From positions 1 to 64,000 of the forward strand of contig JBCDJN010000008.1 of assembly GCA_039414355.1 (NCBI GenBank): a stretch of DNA of 64,000 nt, written 5' to 3'. Each line of letters begins with the position of its first letter. Positions within the stretch are counted from its first letter, which is position 1. The translations under genes were made by a program, and so were the position numbers. Shown here piece by piece: positions 48,936 to 58,602 of the stretch. The notes under the pieces were generated by a model. It was not told the origin of the DNA and searched no databases. It saw only the letters and a program-made list of their open reading frames with translations. This stretch comes from JBCCQL01 sp039414355. Its GTDB lineage: Bacteria > Planctomycetota > Planctomycetia > Pirellulales > Lacipirellulaceae.

Positions 48936-51900
48936 GTGCTCCGGCAGCTTACCGACTCGGCGATCGACCACCCACGCGTGGTCTTGGTGTTCTCGCTGCT
49001 GACCATCGGCCTGGCGCTCTTCGCCGGGCTGCTGACCCCGGTGCAGCGCTCGCCGGCCATCACCAAGGCGGTGGTGCTGGTCGCCATCCCCTACCCGGAC
49101 GCGCAGCCGAGCGAGGCGGAGAACGAGATCGCTCGCAAGGTTGAGGACGCGTTGGTCAACCTGCAGAACGTTGACTTCTTGGTCTCGACCAGCCTCCGCG
49201 GCTCGTCGATCACTCAGGTCGTGTTCCTCGACGGCGTGGAGCCGAAGGACGCGCAGCGGGAAGTCAAAGACCTCGTCGACCGCATCCGCAACGAGCTGCC
49301 CGCCGGCCGCGAGGTGCAACCGCAAGTCGAGGATATCGACTTCGAGGGCATGCCGTTGATGCTGGTCAACATCGCGCCGCCCGCGGGGTTTGACGAGCGC
49401 GAGCTGAAAGACTTCGCTGACGACATCAAGGAACAGCTTGAAGAAGTCCCCGGCGTGTCCAACATCCAGCTCTTCGGCGGCAAGGAGCGGGAGATTCATG
49501 TCGACGTCAACCCGGACTTGATGGCCCAGTACGGCGTGTCGCTGCAGCAGGTGCGGCTGGCGATGGCGGACTTCCACGCGGAGGTCCCCGCCGGCGAGCT
49601 CTCCACGGGCGTGTTCGACCGCAGCCTGCGGAACGAGACCAAACTGCGTGGCGTGGACGACATCCGCGAGGCGATCGTCGCCAGCCAAGAGGGCCGGGTG
49701 ATCCGCGTCTCGGACATCGCCGAGGTGATCGACACGCACCGCAAGGTGAGGACGATGGCCGAATTCGACGGCGAAGCCGGCACCGCGCTGCTGGTCGTCA
49801 ACAAGGAAGCCGACATCAACACGCTCGGCGCGGCCCAGGCGGTGAAGGACAAGGTCGCAAACCTTCAAGAGCAGTACCCGGACTTCACCTTCTCGACCAC
49901 GCGCGACGCGTCGGAAGAAATCTGGGTGATGTTCCGCGTGCTCGGCTCCAGCGCCATCTTCGGCGCCATGTTGGTGCTGGTGATCCTGGCTTGGACGATG
50001 GGCCTGCGGATTTCCATCCTGGTGCTGCTGGCGATCCCGTTCAGCTCGGCGGTGGGCTTGGTCTTCCTGTTTGCGACGGGCATCCCCGTCTCCAACATGG
50101 TGGTCTTTGCGTTCATCCTGGTGCTCGGGATGGTCGTGGACGGGGCGATCATTGTCGCCGAGAACATCCACCGACATATCGAGCGGGGCGAAGACCCGGT
50201 GACCGCCGCCAAGGAGGGCATCCACGAGGTCGGCCTGCCGGTGATCGCGGCCGACCTGACGACCGTGGCCGCGTTTCTGCCCATGATCTTCGTGCCCGGC
50301 ATCATGGGCGACTTCATGGGCGTGATGCCCAAGGTGGTGAGCGTCTCGCTGCTGGGCTCGGTGATTGTCGATCACTTAATCATCCCCACGCTCGCCGCTC
50401 GGTGGTTCAGCCGGCGGGCGCCGAAGAAAGACGAGTCGCAGTCGTTCAACAAGCTCTCCTCGGGCCAGGCGAGCGACCTCGCGCTCAAGGCCCGCATCCG
50501 GCCCAACATCGGCCCCCTAACTAAGGCGTACGCGGGCATGCTCCGCTTTGCGCTCGCCAGTCGGGTGTTTGTGGTGATCTGGTGCCTGGTGGCGGTGTGG
50601 GGGGCGTTCCTGCTGGTGCAGCAGCTAGGCTTCAACTTCTTCCCGACGAGCGACCGCGGGCAGTTCATCGTCCGCTACGAGCTGCCGCTGGGGTACACCT
50701 GCGAGGAGACCTTGGCGGCCTCGAGCGTCATCACCGAGCCGCTTCAGCGATGGCAAGACACCGGCGTGCTAGTTCACTACGTCACCAGCGTGGGCTACGC
50801 GGGCGGACTCTCCATGCGCGTGGACGACGATCCAGCGACCGGCCCGGAGTTCGGTCAGGTGCAGGTTGAAATGGTCCCGCCGATGGACCGCAACATCCAC
50901 ATGCAAGAGGTCATCAAGTACCTGCGTGACAACATCAAACCGCTGCCGGGCATGAAGTTTAGCGTGGAAGAGGTGGAAGACGGACCGCCCGGCGGGGCGG
51001 ACGTGTCGGTTCGCCTTACCGGGACCGACCTGGACCAGCTCGGCGAGATTGCCCAGACAATCACCCGCCGCCTGCGTGACGTGCCGGGCGCCACCGACCC
51101 ACGGACCGATTTCCGGCCGGACAACCCGGAGCTGGTGATCGAGCCCAAGCCGGAGGTGGTTGGCCTGTTCGGGCTTAACGAGATGCAGATCGCCCAAGCA
51201 GTGCAGACGGCGATCGCGGGTGACAACCGCATTCAGATCACACTGGACGACGAAGACGTCACGCTCCGTATCCAACTGGCGCCTGAGTACCGCCGGCACC
51301 CAGAAGACCTGAAGCGGGTGATGATGCGCGGCGCCGACGGCCGGAAGACCACGCTCGGCGAGCTGGCCAACATCCGCCGCGACCTGGGCATCTACAGCGT
51401 GAACCGCTACGACCGCAAGCGAGCGGTGGTTGCGAAGTGCGACGTCGTTGAGCCCATCACGCCGGCCGAGGTCTTCGAGGTGCTCAACAACGAGATCTTG
51501 CCCGACCTGGGTTTTGTTCCGGCGCCGGGCGCCGAGAGAAGCCTGGAGGGTTACGCGAAGCAGTTCACCGGCGACACGACATCCTTAGTGGCGGGAGTCG
51601 AGGCCGAGTTCGCCGGTGAGAATGACGAGCGTGACGACAACTTCGGCTACCTGCTGCGCAGCATGATCATCGGCGTCATCTTGATCGCGGCGATCCTGGT
51701 TTGGCAGTTCAACAGCTTCCGCCAATCGGGGATCGTGATGATCACGGTGCCTCTGTCGTTCATCGGCGTGGTGATCGGCATGTGGGCGGCCGGGTTCCCG
51801 TTCAGCTTGGCTTCGTTCATCGGGCTGGTGAGCCTGACCGGCATTGTGGTGAACGACGCCATCGTGCTGGTCGACTTCGCCAACCAAGCCCGCCGCCGCG

Positions 51901-52328
51901 GCCTGCCGGTGCGCGAGGCCGTGCTTGAGGCGGGCGTCAACCGGCTGCGGCCGGTGCTGCTAACCACCATCACCACCTGCGGCGGCCTGCTGCCGCTCTT
52001 GATGAACATCTCCGGCGGCGCTGAGTTCTGGCAGCCGCTCACCGGAGCGGTGGTCTTCGGCCTGGCGTTCGCCACGATCCTGACGCTGGTGGTGATCCCA
52101 TGTGCGTACCTGCTGGCGTACAACCTGCCGCAGTGGATGTGGGTGATGTTCGCGTCCGTCGTCGGCTCGCTCGTCATCGGCGGCGCGTCGGGCGCGACCA
52201 TGGGCAGCACCACAGTGGCAGCCGCGGTGGCAGGCGTGTGTCTGGCGATCGGAACCGCCGCGGCGATCCATCAGCTTGTCCGCACCCGCTTGGCGGGCGA
52301 ACCCGTGCTGTGGATCTCGCAGCCGTAG
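48936..52328 (+). CDS. RND efflux transporter permease (AcrB/MdtB-like)
   Basis: A 1130-residue inner-membrane proton antiporter. It has the RND layout: one membrane helix (VVLVFSLLTIGLALFAGLL), a large porter/docking domain, helices 2-6 with LGMVVDGAIIVAENIHRHIE (the conserved GxxxDxxxxxxEN region), a second periplasmic domain, and helices 8-12 with SLTGIVVNDAIVLVDFANQA. The C-terminal ~70 residues after the last helix extend slightly beyond the family norm. The GTG at 48936 starts the canonical N-terminus (LRQLTDSAIDHPRVVLVF). Substrate unknown; more like HAE-family multidrug pumps than heavy-metal CusA. Confidence 0.93.
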   Translation: MLRQLTDSAIDHPRVVLVFSLLTIGLALFAGLLTPVQRSPAITKAVVLVAIPYPDAQPSEAENEIARKVEDALVNLQNVDFLVSTSLRGSSITQVVFLDGVEPKDAQREVKDLVDRIRNELPAGREVQPQVEDIDFEGMPLMLVNIAPPAGFDERELKDFADDIKEQLEEVPGVSNIQLFGGKEREIHVDVNPDLMAQYGVSLQQVRLAMADFHAEVPAGELSTGVFDRSLRNETKLRGVDDIREAIVASQEGRVIRVSDIAEVIDTHRKVRTMAEFDGEAGTALLVVNKEADINTLGAAQAVKDKVANLQEQYPDFTFSTTRDASEEIWVMFRVLGSSAIFGAMLVLVILAWTMGLRISILVLLAIPFSSAVGLVFLFATGIPVSNMVVFAFILVLGMVVDGAIIVAENIHRHIERGEDPVTAAKEGIHEVGLPVIAADLTTVAAFLPMIFVPGIMGDFMGVMPKVVSVSLLGSVIVDHLIIPTLAARWFSRRAPKKDESQSFNKLSSGQASDLALKARIRPNIGPLTKAYAGMLRFALASRVFVVIWCLVAVWGAFLLVQQLGFNFFPTSDRGQFIVRYELPLGYTCEETLAASSVITEPLQRWQDTGVLVHYVTSVGYAGGLSMRVDDDPATGPEFGQVQVEMVPPMDRNIHMQEVIKYLRDNIKPLPGMKFSVEEVEDGPPGGADVSVRLTGTDLDQLGEIAQTITRRLRDVPGATDPRTDFRPDNPELVIEPKPEVVGLFGLNEMQIAQAVQTAIAGDNRIQITLDDEDVTLRIQLAPEYRRHPEDLKRVMMRGADGRKTTLGELANIRRDLGIYSVNRYDRKRAVVAKCDVVEPITPAEVFEVLNNEILPDLGFVPAPGAERSLEGYAKQFTGDTTSLVAGVEAEFAGENDERDDNFGYLLRSMIIGVILIAAILVWQFNSFRQSGIVMITVPLSFIGVVIGMWAAGFPFSLASFIGLVSLTGIVVNDAIVLVDFANQARRRGLPVREAVLEAGVNRLRPVLLTTITTCGGLLPLLMNISGGAEFWQPLTGAVVFGLAFATILTLVVIPCAYLLAYNLPQWMWVMFASVVGSLVIGGASGATMGSTTVAAAVAGVCLAIGTAAAIHQLVRTRLAGEPVLWISQP

Positions 52329-52588
52329 CAGCGACGCCGGTTTCTCAGCAGGCTGCCCGAGTCTCGCGAATCCCGGCCCAATAACGGGCCGGATTTGCAC
52401 GACGCCGAGCTACCCTTACGGTCGTCAACCGAAGCATTCGTCACACCCCAACCCGGCCGGTCGAGTTTCCCGCTGCGAAGGCCGCGTTTTCTGGTCGCCG
52501 CCGCTCGGTCGTAGCCTGCCCCAAGATAGGCTTGCAGGTCCGCACTGGACTTGCGGACCCAACGCAGGGTCGGATTGTGGGGAGCGTA

Positions 52589-54682
52589 ATGAGCGATGGC
52601 ATTGGTGGGTTTGGAACGGCCGAAGCGTGGCTGCTGCTCTCGGCCGTGCTCGTCTTCGTTATGCAGATCGGCTTCTGTTCGTTCGAGTCGGGTGTGGTCC
52701 GCTCGAAGAACATGGTCCACGTGGCGGTGAAGAACCTGCTGGACTTCAGCGTCGCCACGACGATGTTCCTCACCATTGGCTACGCCCTGGCGATGGGGCC
52801 AACGTGGCGTGGGATTGTCGGCGTGCCGAGCGCCGAGCACCTGGGCGCCGCCACCCCGTACGACACCTGTCTGCTGATCTACCACATGATGTTCTGCGGC
52901 ACGGCCGCGTCAGTGGTATCGGGGGCGGTCGCGGAACGGATACGGACCCGGGCATACCTGTTCATCGTGTTCATCGTTTCCGCGTTCGTTTACCCGCTGG
53001 CTCTCCACTGGGCGTGGGCAGACGGCGGGTGGCTCGCTCAGATCGGCTTCATCGACTACGCCGGCTCGACAGTCGTGCACGGCGTCGGAGCCTGGTGTGC
53101 GCTTGCCGCGGTGCAGCAGCTCGGCCCGCGGCGTGGCCGCTTCACCAACGAGTCGTCCAGCCACGAGACGGCAACCAGCAGCAACCTGGCGTTCGCCACG
53201 GTTGGCTTGTTGCTGCTTTGGCTTGGCTGGTTCGGCTTCAACGCCGGCGGCGCCTACTCGCAGCCCGAGCTCGCCCCGCGCATCCTGCTCAACACGCTCA
53301 TCGCCCCCGCGGTGGGCGCCATGACCGTCATTGTTTGGCAGAGCTACACGTCCAAGGTCTACGAGCTACGCCCGGTGCTGTGCAGCATCCTCGGTGGGCT
53401 GGTCGCCATCACGGCCACGTGCCATGCGGTTGAGCCGTGGGCGGCGACACTTATCGGTTGCGGCGGGGCCGTGGTCGCGGTGCAATCAACTCGGCTGATG
53501 GAATGGCTCCGGCTCGACGACCCGGTAGACGCAATTGCCTGCCACGGCATCGCGGGCGTTTGGGGCACGCTCGCGGCGCCATTGTTCATGCCCGCGGAGA
53601 TGCTCCAAGGCGGGCGGCTTGGGCAGCTGGCGGTGCAGGCGGTCGGCGTCGCCGCGTGCTTCGGCCTCTCCTGGACGGCCACGGCTGCCGCGGTGTGGCT
53701 CTACCGTCGCGTTGACGATCTTCGAGTCTCCGCAACGGCCGAAGCCCAAGGCCTGAGCGTCGCCGAGCACGGCGCCCGCAGCGAGTACTGGGACCTGCTC
53801 ATGCAGACCTACGGCCACGCCTCGCCCGAGAAGAACTGCACCCTGCCCGAGCTCGCCGACGAAGACGAGTTCAGCGAGTTCGGTCAACTCAGCTCCGCAA
53901 TCAATCAGCTGGTGAGGACCTCGGAGAAGCAGACCTCGGAACTCACCAGGACGATCGACCGAACCCACGAGGGCATCGTCAAGACGCTGGTCGATCTGTC
54001 CGAATGCCGCGACACCGAGACCGCCCAGCACATCCGCCGGATTCAGCTCTACAGCGACCGCCTCGCGCGTGAGCTCACCGAGAACGGCTCGCCCTACGAG
54101 CGGGAAATCGGCGACGACTTCCGTGGCAGGCTGGCCCGCGCGAGCCTGCTGCACGACATCGGCAAGGTGGGCATCCCGGACAAGATCCTGCTCAAGCCGG
54201 GCCGATTCAACGCCGAGGAGCGGCGCCAGATGCAGAAGCACGCGGAGATTGGAGCCGAGATGCTCTGCCGAGCCAAGCAGCACCTGGGCGACGATGCCGA
54301 CTTTATGCCGATGGCCATCGACGTGGCCCGCAGCCACCACGAGTGGTTCGATGGCAACGGCTACCCCTCCGGGCTCGCCGGGGAGGAAATCCCTCTGGCC
54401 GCCCGCATTGTCGCCGTGGCCGACGTCTTCGACGCGTTGGTCAGCCGCCGCGTCTACAAGCAGCCGATGGAGCTCCTCGAGACCCGCGACACCATCCTCG
54501 TTGGCTCCGGCTCGCAGTTCGACCCCGAAGTGGTGGCCGCGTTCGTGACGTCGTTCGAAGACTTCGTCTCAATCCACAACGCCAATCGAGACGAGCTGAC
54601 CGATCTCGCGGAGAAGAAGAAGCGCAAAGACCAGCACAACGCCGTTGCCGAAGATGACGCCTTAACCGGAACGGCAATCTGA
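52589..54682 (+). CDS. Ammonium transporter fused to HD-GYP cyclic-di-GMP phosphodiesterase
   Basis: A 697-residue fusion. Residues 1-~400 are an Amt/Rh channel: MQIGFCSFESGVVRSKNMVH in helix 1-2, D156 in DYAGSTVVHGVGAW, and the twin pore histidines H164 and H319 (ACHGIAGVWGTLA). A short HAMP-like linker (about 425-460, FSEFGQLSSAINQLV) leads to an HD-GYP domain with HIRRIQLYSDRLA, the HD pair H522-D523 in LLHDIGKVGIPDK, the H583-H584 pair, and NGYPSG (G591-Y592-P593). All HD-GYP metal and signature residues seem present, so it should hydrolyse cyclic-di-GMP. Amt domains fused to a histidine kinase (an anammox planctomycete) or GGDEF are known as ammonium sensors; this is the analogous degradation arm. 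GGGGAG precedes the ATG at 52589. Confidence 0.93.
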   Translation: MSDGIGGFGTAEAWLLLSAVLVFVMQIGFCSFESGVVRSKNMVHVAVKNLLDFSVATTMFLTIGYALAMGPTWRGIVGVPSAEHLGAATPYDTCLLIYHMMFCGTAASVVSGAVAERIRTRAYLFIVFIVSAFVYPLALHWAWADGGWLAQIGFIDYAGSTVVHGVGAWCALAAVQQLGPRRGRFTNESSSHETATSSNLAFATVGLLLLWLGWFGFNAGGAYSQPELAPRILLNTLIAPAVGAMTVIVWQSYTSKVYELRPVLCSILGGLVAITATCHAVEPWAATLIGCGGAVVAVQSTRLMEWLRLDDPVDAIACHGIAGVWGTLAAPLFMPAEMLQGGRLGQLAVQAVGVAACFGLSWTATAAAVWLYRRVDDLRVSATAEAQGLSVAEHGARSEYWDLLMQTYGHASPEKNCTLPELADEDEFSEFGQLSSAINQLVRTSEKQTSELTRTIDRTHEGIVKTLVDLSECRDTETAQHIRRIQLYSDRLARELTENGSPYEREIGDDFRGRLARASLLHDIGKVGIPDKILLKPGRFNAEERRQMQKHAEIGAEMLCRAKQHLGDDADFMPMAIDVARSHHEWFDGNGYPSGLAGEEIPLAARIVAVADVFDALVSRRVYKQPMELLETRDTILVGSGSQFDPEVVAAFVTSFEDFVSIHNANRDELTDLAEKKKRKDQHNAVAEDDALTGTAI

Positions 54683-54700
54683 AGACCGGGCTAGCCTGCG

Positions 54701-55180
54701 TTACTCTTCGAAGCGTATCTCGAGCACCTCGAACCGGTTCACACCGGCGGGCACCTCGATCTCCGCCTTCTCGCCAACCTTCTTGCCGATCAGCCCCTGG
54801 GCCAGCGGGCTGGTGACATTGATCTTGCCGGCGTCGAAGTCTTCTTCGCCGGCGCCGACCATGGTGAACTCTTCGGTGTCGCCGAAGTCCAGGTCCTTCA
54901 CGGTCACCGTGCAGCCGAACACCACCTCGTCCTTGGGCAGCTTGCTCATGTCGACGATGGTCGCCTTGGCGAGCTTGCTCTTGAGCAGGTTGATCTTGGC
55001 CTGCAGCATGCCCTGCTCCTCGCGGGCGCCGTGGTACTCGGCGTTCTCCTTGAGATCGCCCTCAGCGCGAGCATCGGCCACTTTCTGGGTGATGGCCGGC
55101 ATCTTCACGTCTTCCATCTCGACCAGCTCGGCCTTCAGCTTGTCGTAGCCGGCTCGGGTCATGGGGATGCTGTCGGTCAT
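54701..55180 (-). CDS. greA: Transcription elongation factor GreA
   Basis: Rescues backtracked RNA polymerase by stimulating transcript cleavage. The 159-residue protein has the N-terminal coiled coil (MTRAGYDKLKAELVEMED, ARAEGDLKENAEYHGARE) with the acidic DLKENAEY tip and the C-terminal FKBP-like domain ending NRFEVLEIRFEE. PLAQGLIGKKVGEKAEI is typical. A rho-independent terminator lies between it and the gene upstream, so it probably has its own promoter near 55200. Confidence 0.96.
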   Translation of the reverse strand: MTDSIPMTRAGYDKLKAELVEMEDVKMPAITQKVADARAEGDLKENAEYHGAREEQGMLQAKINLLKSKLAKATIVDMSKLPKDEVVFGCTVTVKDLDFGDTEEFTMVGAGEEDFDAGKINVTSPLAQGLIGKKVGEKAEIEVPAGVNRFEVLEIRFEE

Positions 55181-55268
55181 CGCACGCCTCGCAAAGCTTG
55201 GGTCTCAAAGGCGCCGGGCGAGCCGAAGACGCCGCCCGGCGTCGCGGCGGAAATCCCCCGCCGCCAAC

Positions 55269-55307
55269 AAAAAGCAGCAGGGCCCCGGTCCACCGGAGCC
55301 CCGCTGC
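55269..55307 (-). terminator. Rho-independent terminator after the zinc-ribbon gene
   Basis: A 15-bp stem with two G-U type mismatches (GCAGCAGGGCCCCGG against CCGGAGCCCCGCTGC) and a 4-base loop at 55274-55307. On the minus strand the stem is followed by five T, given by AAAAA at 55269-55273. It lies 80 bp past the zinc-ribbon gene stop. Confidence 0.8.
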
Positions 55308-55386
55308 GTTGTTCGAATTATCACGTTCCCACCGCCCGTGGCAAGCCGTATCCGCTGGCCGCCGCGATCGAACGACTCCGCGACGC

Positions 55387-56088
55387 TCACTCCGGCAGGT
55401 ACAGCATCGCCCCGCAGGAGCCGCAGAAGCACGGCTTGTCGAGGGCCAGGTTGCTCTGCATGTTGAGCGTGAGGCTCTGGCCGCAGCCGGTGCAGACGCC
55501 GTCTTCGGCGGCGGCCAGCCCCTCGGCGCCCTTCGCGGTGACCATCCGCTTGTACTCACCGCGGTAGTCGCCGGGCAGCTCCTTGACGGTCTCAACCAGC
55601 TCGCCCTCAAGCCGGTCGATATCCGCCTTGGCCGAGGCCGCTTGCTCCTCGACGCCCGCGGCGAACCTCTGCAGCTCCGCCTTTCCGGAATCCAGGTTGT
55701 CCCTCGCCCGACCGACCTCGTTCTCTTGCTCGTCCACACGCTCGAGCATCTCCAGGATCTCGTCCGCTAGCACGCTGTTAGCCATCTCGGCCGCGGCGAT
55801 CTGCTCTTGGAGCGTTTGGTACTCCTTGTTGCTCTGCGCGGCGTTGAGCTGGTTGTTCCAGTCGCCGATCCGCGTCTCCGAAGCCTTCAAGTCAAGCTGC
55901 TTGCGGTCGGCGTTGAGCTTGGTCTGCTTGACCTGCTCACGGGCCGCTTCGAGGTCTGCCTCCAGCTTCGCCACACCGGCTTTCTTCGCCTTCACCTGCA
56001 ACGGCAAGCGACCGAGCTTGGCCGTTAGGTCTTCTAGCTGCGTGTGGATCCGGTGCAGCGTGGCGAGCGTGGCAGAGGCTTTGGGCAT
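55387..56088 (-). CDS. Zinc-ribbon coiled-coil protein (C4-type, DUF164/CdsZ-like)
   Basis: A 233-residue protein with a long antiparallel coiled coil (about residues 10-170, e.g. KAGVAKLEADLEAAREQ) and a C-terminal C4 zinc ribbon, VCTGCGQSLTL then CFCGSCGAML. The family is conserved in many bacteria and binds nucleic acid or nucleotide-handling partners; in some organisms it has been tied to cyclic nucleotide or DNA metabolism, so I give no specific role. The ATG is at 56086-56088. Its transcript ends at the terminator at 55269-55307. Confidence 0.85.
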   Translation of the reverse strand: MPKASATLATLHRIHTQLEDLTAKLGRLPLQVKAKKAGVAKLEADLEAAREQVKQTKLNADRKQLDLKASETRIGDWNNQLNAAQSNKEYQTLQEQIAAAEMANSVLADEILEMLERVDEQENEVGRARDNLDSGKAELQRFAAGVEEQAASAKADIDRLEGELVETVKELPGDYRGEYKRMVTAKGAEGLAAAEDGVCTGCGQSLTLNMQSNLALDKPCFCGSCGAMLYLPE

Positions 56089-56189
56089 GGCGAACGAGTC
56101 ACAGACGCAGCGGCGTGGTCAGTCAGTCTTGTCAGGGAGGTTATCCCTTGGCGCCGCGTGAAAACCAAGCCCTGACGGCGGGCGTTGAG

Positions 56190-56765
56190 CTATCGTCGCC
56201 GCCGCAGCGCGGCAAGCGCGACGGGCAACGCCATCGCCAGGCCGCACGGCTCGGGGATGAACGAGAAGCTGGCGATCGAGGCCTCGGCCGAGCGGGGCAT
56301 GACCGGCGATGTGGGCACGCCGCTGCCGTCCCGCCAGCTCCAGGTTCCGATGCCGGTCGTCTTGTCGAGCATCAGGTCGATCGATCGGTCGTCGAAATCG
56401 AGGAACGAATCGACGATCGACAGCGTCTGCGCATCGTTCTGAAGGACCTCAACCGGCAGGTCCACTTCCGCGACATCGAACACGTAAGACCGCGTAGGCG
56501 AAGTGAATGAACCCGAGAACCGCAGCGTGGCGGTCGACGAACCCGCGTCGCCGGTCGGCAGCTCAAGAGTTCCAGTGTAGCTCAGCGGGAGGTCGCCGGG
56601 CTCGGGGTTTGAGGCGAGCAGGTTGCCGTTGATCACGGCGAACGTGAGTGCTTCGGCGTCGGTGATCTGACCGCTTAGCGTGTAGACCTGGAACGCGTGG
56701 GAAGCGGCCGCCGAACCCAAGACCATGGCGGCAGCCAGGCAGGCTCGTGCGCACAAGATGGTCAT
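56190..56765 (-). CDS. Small PEP-CTERM sorting-domain protein
   Basis: A 191-residue exported protein. The signal peptide is MTILCARACLAAAMVLGSAA; the middle is a single beta-rich domain (FQVYTLSGQITDAEALTFAV) and the tail is the exosortase signal FIPEPCGLAMALPVALAALR with RRR at the end. The ATG at 56763-56765 is chosen over a start six codons earlier because the signal peptide begins there. Function unknown; it diverges from lysS. Confidence 0.86.
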   Translation of the reverse strand: MTILCARACLAAAMVLGSAAASHAFQVYTLSGQITDAEALTFAVINGNLLASNPEPGDLPLSYTGTLELPTGDAGSSTATLRFSGSFTSPTRSYVFDVAEVDLPVEVLQNDAQTLSIVDSFLDFDDRSIDLMLDKTTGIGTWSWRDGSGVPTSPVMPRSAEASIASFSFIPEPCGLAMALPVALAALRRRR

Positions 56766-56964
56766 TACTCGCTCCGTTCTCAAAAAGGCTCAGCCCCGCC
56801 CGCGGCCCGGATTGTACCGCACGCGTCGACGCGGGGCACGCGGCGCTGAGCGATTTCTCGCGGGCGGCCTGCACGTCTGCTTGCTCCCTTCCGCGCGCGG
56901 TCGCGGGCCGCCAAAATGCCCGTCTCGCAACCCCTCCATCCGTCCAACGCCCGCTTGCCGCCCG

Positions 56965-58593
56965 ATGCCCGACACCCCTCCCCAAAGCGACGCCGCCGCC
57001 CCCCTCGACCCGACGGCAGCCCGCCGCGAGAAGCTCCACGCGCTGGTCGCCATGGGCGTCGACCCGTGGGGCGGCCGGCTCGATGGGCACACGCGGATCG
57101 GCGCCGTTCGCGCCCAGGCCGCCGAGGTTAAGTACCGCTTCCCGGACGGGACGGAGCTTGACCTGCCGGACTTTGAAGCCCAGGAGGAGGGCTGGCAATT
57201 CCGTCAGTGGAAGGCCGATCGCAACGCCGAGCACGACAACGCGCGGGGCGAGGTCGTCGGCCCCAGCTTCCGCGTCGCCGGGCGGCTCGTGTTTCGTCGA
57301 ACGGCTGGCAAGCTGATCTTCTTTGGCCTGCGGGACATGACCGGCGATATCCAACTGCTCGTCGGCCAGAAGCAGGTGGGCGAGAGCTGGGAGCTGGTCG
57401 ACAAGCTCGACCTCGGGGACATCATCGCCGTCGACGGCACGCTCACCCGCACCAACACGGGCGAGCTCTCCATCGCCGCCGAGAAGCTACACTTCCTCAG
57501 CAAGTGCCTCACGCCGCCGCCCGAGAAGCACGCCGGCCTGAAGGACGCGGAGATGCGGCAGCGGATGCGCTACGTCGACCTGGCGTTCAACGACGGCGTG
57601 ATGCCGCGGTTCTTGAACCGGTCGCGCATCGTTCAGTCGGTCCGCCAGACGCTGGCCGACCGCGGGTTCGTGGAGGTGGAAGGCCCCACGCTGCACAGCA
57701 TCGCCGGCGGCGCCGCGGCCCGGCCATTCACCACGCACCACAACGCGCTGGACATCGACCTGTTCATGCGGATCGCGCTGGAGCTGCACCTCAAGCGGCT
57801 GCTGGTCGGCGGCGTCGAACGCGTGTACGAGCTCGGCCGCGTCTACCGCAACGAGGGCATCAGCCCCAAGCACAACCCGGAGTTCACGATGCTGGAGGTC
57901 TATCAGGCCTACGGCAACTACGAGTCGATGATGGACCTAACCGAAGCGGTCATCACCGACGCGATCGCGGCTATCAGCGCAGCGACCGGCGCAGGTGCAA
58001 ACTACGTTCTGCCGTGGGGTGAGAAGCAGATCGACTTCACGCCGCCCTTTGCCCGCAAGACCTACAACGAGCTCTTCCAGGAGCACGCCGGCGTTGATCC
58101 GAACGACTCGGCGGCGGTGGCGGAGCTGGCGAAGAAGATCGGCTTTGACCTCGTAGGCGAAGACGGCGCCGAGAAGCACCCCGATGTGATCAAGAACGAA
58201 GTCTTCGAAGAGAAGGTGGAAGACGCGCTCGCAGGGCCGGTCTTCGTCACCGACTACCCGGCCAGCATCTGCCCGCTCACCAAGCGGAAGCGGGACAACC
58301 CGGCCGTTGCCGAGCGGTTTGAGCTGTTCATCGACGGCATGGAGATCGCCAACGCCTACACGGAGCTGAACGACCCCGACCTGCAGGAGGAGTTGTTCAA
58401 GGCGCAGCTCGCCGGCCAGAGCGAGGAGGACAGCATGGCGAAGATGGACGACGACTTCATCCGCGCCCTCCGCCACGGCATGCCGCCGGCGGGCGGCCTG
58501 GGCATCGGCATCGACCGGCTGGTGATGCTGCTCACCAACAGCCAATCGATCCGCGACGTGATCCTCTTCCCGCTTCTGCGGCCGGAGAACTGA
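56965..58593 (+). CDS. lysS: Lysyl-tRNA synthetase, class II
   Basis: A 542-residue class II enzyme. The OB-fold anticodon domain has GKLIFFGLRDMTGDIQLLVG; class II motif 2 is RVYRNEGISPKHNPEFTMLE and motif 3 is GGLGIGIDRLVMLL. Motif 1 is near VRQTLADRGFVEVEGPTL. Relative to the E. coli protein there is an insertion of about 30 residues in the OB region (DFEAQEEGWQFRQWKADRNA and following), probably a surface loop. The ATG at 56965 is used because family similarity starts after it; the frame stays open upstream into non-coding DNA. Confidence 0.95.
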   Translation: MPDTPPQSDAAAPLDPTAARREKLHALVAMGVDPWGGRLDGHTRIGAVRAQAAEVKYRFPDGTELDLPDFEAQEEGWQFRQWKADRNAEHDNARGEVVGPSFRVAGRLVFRRTAGKLIFFGLRDMTGDIQLLVGQKQVGESWELVDKLDLGDIIAVDGTLTRTNTGELSIAAEKLHFLSKCLTPPPEKHAGLKDAEMRQRMRYVDLAFNDGVMPRFLNRSRIVQSVRQTLADRGFVEVEGPTLHSIAGGAAARPFTTHHNALDIDLFMRIALELHLKRLLVGGVERVYELGRVYRNEGISPKHNPEFTMLEVYQAYGNYESMMDLTEAVITDAIAAISAATGAGANYVLPWGEKQIDFTPPFARKTYNELFQEHAGVDPNDSAAVAELAKKIGFDLVGEDGAEKHPDVIKNEVFEEKVEDALAGPVFVTDYPASICPLTKRKRDNPAVAERFELFIDGMEIANAYTELNDPDLQEELFKAQLAGQSEEDSMAKMDDDFIRALRHGMPPAGGLGIGIDRLVMLLTNSQSIRDVILFPLLRPEN

Positions 58594-58602
58594 CGATGCG
58601 AA

